A stretch of 58,658 bases of DNA from Candidatus Babelota bacterium (GTDB lineage: Bacteria > Babelota > Babeliae > Babelales > Vermiphilaceae): assembly GCA_029262555.1 (NCBI GenBank), contig JAJCZE010000020.1:1-58658 (forward strand). The letters are read 5' to 3'. The first letter of the stretch is position 1; each line of letters opens with the position of its first letter. A program made the position numbers and the translations under genes. The notes beneath the pieces were generated by a model. It did no database searches. It was not told the origin of the DNA and saw only the letters and a program-made list of their open reading frames with translations. Below are positions 51,982 to 58,658 of the stretch, piece by piece.

Positions 51982-52059
51982 CCGTTCGCCCTGAGCTTGT
52001 CGAAGGGTATCGAACGGATAAACAAACTTAAAACCCTTCGACAAGCTCAGGGCGAACGG
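51982..52059. repeat. Perfect inverted pair of the dispersed repeat
   Basis: CCGTTCGCCCTGAGCTTGTC plus gaagggt (51982-52008) is the exact reverse complement of the 27 bp at 52033-52059, around a 24-bp centre. It can form a large hairpin between the gene at 51113 (+) and prs2 (-), so may serve as a bidirectional terminator. Confidence 0.9.
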
Positions 52060-52066
52060 TTTTAAT

Positions 52067-53110
52067 TTACCTAAACAATGCAGAAAGCGATTCACCTTGA
52101 TCAAGGCATGCAATCGCATCAGCCAATAGTGCTGCCATGCTAATTACGGTAATATTTTCTGGCGCTTTACCGCGCAATGGAATCGTATCTGCAACTACCA
52201 TTTGATCAATTACTGAATTACCAATCGTTTCAAGTGCTTGATTTGAAAACACTGGATGCGTAATAACTGCAAATATACGACGCGCGCCTTTATCTTTCAA
52301 AAGCTGTGCCGCTTTGCAGAGCGTACCACCCGTATCACACATATCATCTACGATAATCGCATCCGCACCTTTTACATCACCAATTAAATGCATTGATCCA
52401 ACAACGCCCGCTTTTTCACGCTGCTTTGAAATGACTGCCATATCCGCAGTAACGCCTTGCTTGCTTAACTCATGAATAAATTGATTTGCGCGTTCTACAC
52501 CGCCTGCATCCGGAGAAACTACGACAATATTTTGCAAATCTTGCTGTGCCATATATGGAGCGAAAAGCATAGAGGCATATAAATTATCGCAGGGCACGTT
52601 TTGAAAAAATCCTTGAATCTGGCCACAGTGCAAATCAATCGTTACTACGCGCGTTGCACCCGCATGCTCAATCATAGTAGCAACGTCTGCTGCAGAAATG
52701 GGCACTCGTGCACGTAACTTTCTATCTTGCCGCGCATAGCCATAATATGGAGCAATCACTGTAATTGAATGAGCTGATGCTCGCTTCATAGTACGAATCA
52801 ATAAAAAAAGCTCCATAAGGTTATCGTTAATGCTTTGATCTGCTGATGGGCAGGTTGGCTGAACGATATAAATGTCTTTATTTCGCACATTCTGATCAAT
52901 ATGAATTTGAATCTCACCATCATTAAAACGAGCAACTTTCGCATTGCCAAGCGGAATACCCAATTCTTGTGCTACTTTTTTTGAAAGTTCGGGATTTGCA
53001 TTCCCTGAAAACAAAAGCGCATTGCCATTTACTGAACGGCTCAAAGCACTCAAAGGGCTACTCATTACAACAATTAATAACAATGAAAAAAAGATGCGCA
53101 TAGATTTCAT
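52067..53110 (-). CDS. prs: Ribose-phosphate pyrophosphokinase with signal-peptide leader
   Basis: The 347-residue protein contains a canonical class I Prs core: GNANPELSKKVAQELG, FNDGEIQI, APYYGYARQDRK, DLHCGQIQGFF, and the PRPP loop IIVDDMCDTGGTL. Before the core is a 25-residue hydrophobic leader (MRIFFSLLLIVVMSSPLSA). The first ATG has the strong site AAGGAG five to six bases upstream, while the only internal ATG before the core has none, so the leader appears to be really translated. Whether it is cleaved or the enzyme exported is not known. Confidence 0.93.
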   Translation of the reverse strand: MKSMRIFFSLLLIVVMSSPLSALSRSVNGNALLFSGNANPELSKKVAQELGIPLGNAKVARFNDGEIQIHIDQNVRNKDIYIVQPTCPSADQSINDNLMELFLLIRTMKRASAHSITVIAPYYGYARQDRKLRARVPISAADVATMIEHAGATRVVTIDLHCGQIQGFFQNVPCDNLYASMLFAPYMAQQDLQNIVVVSPDAGGVERANQFIHELSKQGVTADMAVISKQREKAGVVGSMHLIGDVKGADAIIVDDMCDTGGTLCKAAQLLKDKGARRIFAVITHPVFSNQALETIGNSVIDQMVVADTIPLRGKAPENITVISMAALLADAIACLDQGESLSALFR

Positions 53111-53229
53111 GCTGCTCCTTGGTGTAGGTGTAGATAGGTTTTTGCGTGCTTATTGTAAACGATGTGTGAGTATGGTAAAGAGAAATAAAGTAAAAATCTT
53201 TTGATCTAACTAAAAAAGGAGATCAATGC

Positions 53230-54843
53230 GTGAAAATTTCTGAAGAAAAAAAATACGAACGATTGAGCCCATTTGAACTGAAAAACAAACTTATTTCTAT
53301 GGCCTCATCAAATGCTGAACGCATGATGCTCAATGCGGGTCGCGGAAATCCTAATTGGATTGCAACCGAGCCCCGGGAAGCATTTTTTCAACTTGGCCTT
53401 TTTGCCATGCAAGAATCACAGCGCAATGAGCTACGCCCCGGCTTTGGAAGCCCTGCAGAAAAAAAAGGATTAGAAACTCGCTTTAAAGCGTTTGTAAAAA
53501 AGCATGCAAAAAAACCGGGCATTGCGTTTCTAAAAAAAGCTGTTGCATATGCGCACAGCGATTTGAAAATTAAGCCAGCAGACTTTCTTGCACAAATCGT
53601 TGATGCAATTTTAGCCGATCACTACCCAACACCGGATCGTATTTTAGATTTTAATGAAAAAGCGGTACACCCTTACTTAAAAAAAGAGATTTTAAATCAT
53701 CGGACTGCCGGAAAATTTGATCTTTTTGCTACCGAAGGCGGTACCGCTGCAATGGCATATATTTTCCACAGCCTTATGGAAAACAAAATTTTAAAAAAAG
53801 GGGATACGATTGCTATCGGCACCCCTATTTTTACTCCCTACATTGAAATTCCACACCTCAATGATTATAAATTCGTAGAGCTTGACGTTGAGCAAGATGA
53901 AAATGGTGGATGGCAATATCCGGATAAAGAGCTCAAAAAATTGGAAGACCCTAAAGTAAAAGCCTTCTTTTTAGTAAACCCTTCCAACCCTACCTCCGTT
54001 ATGATTCAGCCAAAAAGCTTCAAAAAAATTGCTGAGCTGGTTGAAAAAAAGCGTAAAGACCTCATCATCCTTACCGACGATGTATATGGCACGTTCGTGG
54101 ATGGCTTTAAATCACTTGCTGCAGCGGCGCCACACAACACTATCTTAGTCTATTCATTTTCAAAATATTTTGGCGCAACCGGCTGGCGTTTGGGCGTAAT
54201 TGGCATTCATGAAAAAAATATTTTTGATGATACGATTGCCAAACTGCCCGCAAAAGATAAAAAAATCTTAAATAAGCGATACAGCACCGTTGTACTCTAT
54301 CCTGAAAAAATGAAATTTATTGAGCGCATGGTAGCCGATAGCCGCGCCGTTGCACTGCACCACACATCTGGCGTATCTACTCCACAGCAAGTAGTGATGA
54401 CGCTTTTTTCTATCTATTGCTTAATTGATAAAAAAGGCACGTATAAAAAACGTGCGCAGGATATTGTATTTAAACGATTTAAAACACTGTATAAAGCGAT
54501 TGGGATTCCTGTGCCAAAAGATCCATACGGCACGCATTACTACACGATCATCGACATTCCCAAACTTGCAACGCAACGATATAGTGCCGCGTTTTCAAAA
54601 TATCTTACTTCCACATTTGAACCGATTGATTTTGTAGTTAATTTAGCGGCTGAACGCTCTGTGGTATTACTCGATGGCGGTGGCTTTGATGCGCCAAATA
54701 TGTCTGTCCGCGTATCGCTGGCAAACCTGCCGGATGCTGCTTACAAAGAGATTGGCGAATCAATCAGCTGGCTTTTAGAGCAGTACTATAAGCACTGGAT
54801 GTCTAAAAAAGATACGAAGTCTAAATCTAAAAAAAGAAAGTAA
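53230..54843 (+). CDS. asdA: Aspartate 4-decarboxylase (AsdA/AspD), PLP-dependent
   Basis: Converts aspartate to alanine and CO2, using one proton. The 537-residue length matches the family (about 530). Seen: GRGNPNWIATEPREAF, GFGSPAEKKGLE, NPSNPTSVM, ILTDDVYGTF, PLP lysine Lys312 in YSFSKYFGATGWRLG, and SVRVSLANLPD near the end. GTG at 53230 is the start, with AAGGAG eight bases before. It is five bases upstream of an AspT-like antiporter, forming the known decarboxylation/antiport energy pair. Confidence 0.93.
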   Translation: MKISEEKKYERLSPFELKNKLISMASSNAERMMLNAGRGNPNWIATEPREAFFQLGLFAMQESQRNELRPGFGSPAEKKGLETRFKAFVKKHAKKPGIAFLKKAVAYAHSDLKIKPADFLAQIVDAILADHYPTPDRILDFNEKAVHPYLKKEILNHRTAGKFDLFATEGGTAAMAYIFHSLMENKILKKGDTIAIGTPIFTPYIEIPHLNDYKFVELDVEQDENGGWQYPDKELKKLEDPKVKAFFLVNPSNPTSVMIQPKSFKKIAELVEKKRKDLIILTDDVYGTFVDGFKSLAAAAPHNTILVYSFSKYFGATGWRLGVIGIHEKNIFDDTIAKLPAKDKKILNKRYSTVVLYPEKMKFIERMVADSRAVALHHTSGVSTPQQVVMTLFSIYCLIDKKGTYKKRAQDIVFKRFKTLYKAIGIPVPKDPYGTHYYTIIDIPKLATQRYSAAFSKYLTSTFEPIDFVVNLAAERSVVLLDGGGFDAPNMSVRVSLANLPDAAYKEIGESISWLLEQYYKHWMSKKDTKSKSKKRK

Positions 54844-54848
54844 GCACA

Positions 54849-56048
54849 ATGTTTGAAACCATCTTTCACGATATCGCTACTATTTGCCGCGATCACCCAC
54901 AGCTCCTTCTCTTTCTTTCTCTGGCAATTGGTTATTTTGTTGGCAAACTAACCGTCTTTGGATTTAGCCTTGGATCAACGGCAAGCGTACTTTTGGCTGC
55001 GTTAGTTTTAGGGCAAATTGGCGTAACCATTACGCCACTTATTAAAGCTGTTGCATTTGCGCTCTTTATTTTTACCATCGGATATAAAGTTGGGCCGCAA
55101 TTTTTTGGTGGGCTTAAAAAAGAAGGATTGCAGTACGTTATACTTTCGATCTTTGTTGCGATTATTGGTTTGATTACCGCAGTAATACTTGGCAAACTGT
55201 TTAGCTTCAATCAAGGAACTACCGCGGGGCTCATGGCAGGTGCGCTGACGCAATCATCAATAATTGGAACGGCAGAAGATGCAATTCGTACGCTTTCCAT
55301 ATCTGCAGCCGAGCAAACACTGCTCTCTTCCGATATTGCGATTGCATATGCCATTACCTATCTTTTTGGTGTTGCCGGCTTGATTCTTTTCTACAAGCTC
55401 GTGCCAAAAATCCTACATATTGATCTTAAAAAAGAAGCACAGCAATTAGAATCACAATTATCAGCAACAACTGACGCACCATCACAACCAATCGATACAG
55501 AAGGGGCAGACAAAAGCAACATCATAGTTATAGGACTCGGGTGTTTTTTAGGGACACTGCTTGGGGTTGCTGCGCTTAAAATTGGATTTGTAACACTCAC
55601 ACTCGGAACAGGTGGTGGCATCTTACTGATAGGATTACTTTTTGGATGGCTGCAATCGAAATACCCCGCATTTGGCCCGATTCCCCCTGCTGCGCAATGG
55701 ATTCTTTCTGATCTTGGATTGAATCTATTTATTGCCTGCGTTGGGCTTACGGCTGGTCCGCGCGCAATACACGCATTGAAATCAGACGGCGCATCCCTTT
55801 TTGTAGCAGGCATACTACTCACGCTGACGCCACACATTCTTGGGCTCATTTTTGGTAAACTGGTATTACGTTTGGATTGGGTATTATTGCTTGGCGCGCT
55901 CACTGGCGCAGGCACAGCCACACCATCACTGAATGTGTTAAAAAATGAATGCGATAGCTCTGCACCCGCACTGGGCTATACAGTGCCCTACGCGATTGGC
56001 AACTTCATACTCACAGTCTGGGGCACGATCATTGTAATGATCATGTAA
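54849..56048 (+). CDS. aspT: Aspartate:alanine antiporter AspT-like, lacking the TrkA-C domains
   Basis: Electrogenic exchange of external aspartate for internal alanine. The 399-residue protein has two halves of about five membrane helices each (residues 17-205 and 225-398) with the AAE family GALTQSSIIGTAEDAI and GALTGAGTATPSLNVL motifs. Typical members have about 540-560 residues with two cytosolic TrkA-C domains between halves; here only a roughly 35-residue Ser/Thr/Ala linker (QLSATTDAPSQPIDTEGADK) remains. Substrate is inferred from asdA next to it. Confidence 0.9.
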   Translation: MFETIFHDIATICRDHPQLLLFLSLAIGYFVGKLTVFGFSLGSTASVLLAALVLGQIGVTITPLIKAVAFALFIFTIGYKVGPQFFGGLKKEGLQYVILSIFVAIIGLITAVILGKLFSFNQGTTAGLMAGALTQSSIIGTAEDAIRTLSISAAEQTLLSSDIAIAYAITYLFGVAGLILFYKLVPKILHIDLKKEAQQLESQLSATTDAPSQPIDTEGADKSNIIVIGLGCFLGTLLGVAALKIGFVTLTLGTGGGILLIGLLFGWLQSKYPAFGPIPPAAQWILSDLGLNLFIACVGLTAGPRAIHALKSDGASLFVAGILLTLTPHILGLIFGKLVLRLDWVLLLGALTGAGTATPSLNVLKNECDSSAPALGYTVPYAIGNFILTVWGTIIVMIM

Positions 56049-56069
56049 AAATGGAAGCATCAAAAACTA

Positions 56070-56107
56070 AAATGACCGGGAGAGCGATATGCTTTCCCGG
56101 CCATTTT
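56070..56107 (+). terminator. Intrinsic terminator of asdA-aspT
   Basis: AAAATGACCGGGA, gagcgatatgct, TTCCCGGCCATTTT; imperfect by one base. Confidence 0.75.
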
Positions 56108-56190
56108 CGAGTGATAAACGCGCCAAAACCTAGAAAATCTCCCTAGAAGTGCGATACCATATAATAAATCATCTAAAAAAGGAGCTTTAT

Positions 56191-56508
56191 ATGATCTCTG
56201 AATTAACCTCAAATTTTGCCGAAACGATCAATAATGAATCAAAGCCGGTAGTCGTAGAATTTTATAGCCCAACCTGCGGAACATGCATTCAAGTAGCACC
56301 GATCGTTGAAGAGATAGCAAAAGAATTCGCTGGGGAGTATACGTTTTATAAAATTAATGTTGAAAACGATACCAGCTATGCAAAGCAATTTGATGTAAGC
56401 GGCGTGCCGACCTTTTTATTCATGAAAAATGGCGAAGTACTTGGCACGCATCATGGCAACTTCTCAAAAGGTGACTTTATTAACAAGATGAAACGATTAT
56501 TTGCATAA
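56191..56508 (+). CDS. Thioredoxin
   Basis: The 105-residue thioredoxin fold has VVEFYSPTCGTCIQVAPIVEEIA with active site Cys29-Gly-Thr-Cys32 (usually CGPC) and the cis-Pro motif SGVPTFLFM. No leader, so cytosolic. The ATG at 56191 follows AAAAAAGGAG. A convergent peroxiredoxin gene ends nine bases after it; the pair may act together although that product has a leader. Confidence 0.94.
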   Translation: MISELTSNFAETINNESKPVVVEFYSPTCGTCIQVAPIVEEIAKEFAGEYTFYKINVENDTSYAKQFDVSGVPTFLFMKNGEVLGTHHGNFSKGDFINKMKRLFA

Positions 56509-56516
56509 AACAGTTG

Positions 56517-57038
56517 CTAAGAGCTAAATGCTTTCAGTATTTGATCCGCATGCTCATTTACATCAATTTTGCGCAAAATTTGAACAATTTTACCATCTTC
56601 GATAAGCACGGTAATTCGTTTGGTTAAAAACGGCGAGTAGGCGCCATACGCTTTTATCGCCTCTGATTTTGGATCACTCAGTAGCGTAAAAGGCACCGCA
56701 TGCTTTTCCTTAAATGCTTGATGGCTTTCCACCGATTGATGATTAATTCCAAAAAGCTGAATACCGTTTTTCTTGAGTAGATTATATCCCTGCGCAAGAC
56801 TGCATACTTGCTTGGTGCAATAATACGAATCATCTCGGGGATAAAAAAAAAGTACTACTTTTTGATCATCAAAATCTGAAAGTGAATAGGTTTTGCCATC
56901 ATCACCCTGCAGGATAAATTCTGGCGCAACATCTCCCACTTTAAGGCGGGGTTTTTTTCGTGCTGCAAAAATCGGTACTATCACAGCGCATAAAAAGAGA
57001 ATCATTATTGTTTTTTTATCAGTGATAGTGAAATTCAT
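56517..57038 (-). CDS. Peroxiredoxin (BCP/AhpC-TSA type) with signal-like leader
   Basis: Thiol peroxidase. The 173-residue protein has a hydrophobic leader ([14 protein letters not shown], residues 12-25), then [23 protein letters not shown], the peroxidatic site as [14 protein letters not shown] with Cys74 and Cys79 spaced as in BCP, and [16 protein letters not shown]. The TPGC of typical BCP is SYYC here. CAGGAG lies eight bases before the ATG. Likely periplasmic or anchored. Confidence 0.9.
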   Translation of the reverse strand: MNFTITDKKTIMILFLCAVIVPIFAARKKPRLKVGDVAPEFILQGDDGKTYSLSDFDDQKVVLFFYPRDDSYYCTKQVCSLAQGYNLLKKNGIQLFGINHQSVESHQAFKEKHAVPFTLLSDPKSEAIKAYGAYSPFLTKRITVLIEDGKIVQILRKIDVNEHADQILKAFSS

Positions 57039-57087
57039 AGTTTTGACTCCTGGTTATAACAAAGAGCGTATCACAGAAAGCCTTCTA

Positions 57088-57753
57088 TTAAAAAACATAC
57101 TCTAATGTAACTTTTGTATTAATAGGGCAATCCATCAGTCCTTTACTTTTTGCAAAACCATTCAAACGATCTATAAACTCTAAAGCCTGATCAGCCCTTT
57201 CAAACGCAAAGCGCCCTCTTAGATAGTTATTCGATCCCACAGATCCCATTTCATAAGTAGCAAAATAAGCACCATCTTTTATTGAGCACGATCCAAGAGA
57301 TAATCCTGAAGTATCCCAAAAAAACAATCCTGGTTGATTTGATTGTATAGTCACTCCAGGAACTCGCACCACATGCCCCTGGCGAAAGATGCTACTATAC
57401 TGCATAACCTCACCCATACTATGGAAATGTCCCGCTATGCGTTGGGCATCTTCGGGCGTCACTGCATTCAAAATAAACACTTTTTCTATAAAGTATTTTT
57501 TTACCCCTAAGAAAACAGTAGTAATAGCAAGTGCTCTGACAATATCTTTGAATAGTTTTTTCCTAATCAATGACCGATCTTTTTTTGAATACTCTTTTGA
57601 AGATGAATTTCTATAGATCTGAATTCTACCCCGAATTGATTTCAACTGTTTTTTTAGTTCTTTCGTTTTGAGCCTACTCTGCCTGTCTTTTTCAGCGCTA
57701 CAAAGCATTCCAATAGTGATAACACACGCAATGAATAATACCTTTTTATTCAT
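57088..57753 (-). CDS. Exported protein of unknown function
   Basis: The 221-residue product has a signal peptide (MNKKVLFIACVITIGMLCSA), a basic helical stretch (KTKELKKQLKSIRGRI), a hydrophobic segment (about 73-88) and a C-terminal mixed domain ending VTLEYVF. No family recognised. Confidence 0.7.
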   Translation of the reverse strand: MNKKVLFIACVITIGMLCSAEKDRQSRLKTKELKKQLKSIRGRIQIYRNSSSKEYSKKDRSLIRKKLFKDIVRALAITTVFLGVKKYFIEKVFILNAVTPEDAQRIAGHFHSMGEVMQYSSIFRQGHVVRVPGVTIQSNQPGLFFWDTSGLSLGSCSIKDGAYFATYEMGSVGSNNYLRGRFAFERADQALEFIDRLNGFAKSKGLMDCPINTKVTLEYVF

Positions 57754-57847
57754 AATGCCCTCTAAATACTTTTACTTCATACATAGTATCTAGATAGCAC
57801 AAAACATCTTGAGCATAAATCAATAGTTTAAGTCTAATCTCAGGCTA

Positions 57848-58390
57848 TTACCAATCACCCTCTGGTGGGCCAGACGAGCCGTAACGCTTGTTAGAATCAT
57901 CAATGCAAACAGCTATAACCAATGAAAAAGTGAGACGCGCATGCTTAATCTGATCTAACAATGGCGCAGGCTGTTTCACCATTCTCTTTCTAGGCGGCGA
58001 AGCATCTCCATACCATACAGTCTCCCCGGTCTTAACCCATCTTTCAGGAAGGTCAGGGGCGAAATAATGCTGTTCATGGTCAAAACAAGTACATTCCGTA
58101 TATCTCTCCGTACAGGTACACTTCACGCCCTCTTTATAGCACCATAATTGAAAATCATTGGGGTACAGATATTCAATCATTTCTTGGGTAGTCTTTTTAT
58201 CAATAGTATGTTCTTTGACAAACCTAAAGCTGTCAAAATTACTCCAAAAGCCCTGACTCTTGCTCGCATAGACATGATACACCCGAAGAGTAACTGAATC
58301 GGAACTCTCAGGAGCTGGATCTTGCGCGGCCGCACCATAGCACAACGATGTAACACTCATGCAAAGTAACCATACGTATCCAAATCTCAT
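57848..58390 (-). CDS. Exported protein with a Cys-rich patch
   Basis: The 180-residue product has a signal peptide (MRFGYVWLLCMSVTSLCYGAAA) and a mature part with CYKEGVKCTCTERYTECTCF (six cysteines in 20 residues), suggesting disulphides or metal binding. A hydrophobic stretch (LTFSLVIAVCI) lies near the C-terminus. No family recognised. Confidence 0.7.
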   Translation of the reverse strand: MRFGYVWLLCMSVTSLCYGAAAQDPAPESSDSVTLRVYHVYASKSQGFWSNFDSFRFVKEHTIDKKTTQEMIEYLYPNDFQLWCYKEGVKCTCTERYTECTCFDHEQHYFAPDLPERWVKTGETVWYGDASPPRKRMVKQPAPLLDQIKHARLTFSLVIAVCIDDSNKRYGSSGPPEGDW

Positions 58391-58658
58391 ATCTATCCTT
58401 ATTCAATGTTGTAAATATTGTTTATGGTATGGATTATATATCAAAAGGATTTATTCGCACAGTTAATTACTTAAACTCACCTCAGATAAATAGAAGCATC
58501 TTTCCGTAATACTATTAAAAGTCGAATCAGGAAATTAAACTGATAGGTAAATCGCCTATTTCAAGGCCTAAAAGTTGATTATTTCTATCTAAATTATAAG
58601 TAAGTATCGCAGAGAGTGCTTGCGAAAAAAAGCTCGTTATTGAACGAGCTTTTTTATT
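58391..58658. terminator. Window-edge spacer; intrinsic terminator at 58625-58656
   Basis: AAAAAAAGCTCGTT, attg, AACGAGCTTTTTT at the right edge. The rest of the spacer has no gene seen; the gene that ends here lies beyond the window. Confidence 0.85.

Overview
The window looks like part of the small, AT-rich genome of a host-associated bacterium. My best guess is Candidatus Dependentiae (TM6) or a similar intracellular lineage of protists. This is inferred from content, not from a marker gene: ankyrin-type proteins, about twenty unknown proteins that each start with an MKK/MKR signal peptide, a eukaryote-like UMP synthase split into two genes, and an aspartate decarboxylation energy module. 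Housekeeping genes (alaS, polA, priA, rho, secF, rpmA, tsaD, smpB, ssrA) are scattered among exported unknowns. No rRNA, tRNA, CRISPR array or transposase was seen.

Layout. 1-11 kb: a repeat element running into the 3' end of murB, trhO, exported unknowns, an rRNA methyltransferase, alaS, an FKBP isomerase, and the prs-pth group. 11-24 kb: Skp/OmpH-like chaperone, a Ca2+-type P-ATPase, HAD phosphatase, GIY-YIG protein, the smpB-ssrA ribosome rescue pair, tsaD, rho, secF and rpmA. 24-37 kb: an exported ankyrin protein, exported GH1 glycosidase, polA, priA, then three ankyrin-like exported proteins. Two of these share their N-terminus, promoter region and terminator but have different C-terminal parts. 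36-43 kb: a Cys-rich exported protein, oligoribonuclease, a HigBA-type toxin-antitoxin pair, a double D-Ala-D-Ala ligase fusion, a TrmH-type methyltransferase, and a stand-alone class II aminoacyl-tRNA synthetase core. 43-47 kb: nitroreductase-pyrD-pyrE-pyrF operon. 47-58.6 kb: exported unknowns including a J-domain protein, arfB, a second PRPP synthetase with a signal peptide, asdA-aspT, thioredoxin, an exported peroxiredoxin and two more unknowns.

How the genes fit together. Translation quality control is dense: ssrA/smpB, arfB, pth and the AlaS editing domain. Nucleotide supply is represented by two PRPP synthetases plus only the last three pyrimidine steps (dihydroorotate to UMP), which suggests uptake of a pathway intermediate if the early genes are absent elsewhere. 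asdA-aspT would turn host aspartate into proton motive force. Several enzymes that are normally cytosolic (Prs2, possibly OPRT, nitroreductase, peroxiredoxin) carry export-type leaders. Intrinsic terminators separate most units. A dispersed repeat with core CCTTCGACAAGCTCAGGG occupies several intergenic gaps.

All functional calls are from reading motifs by eye; no database search was run.
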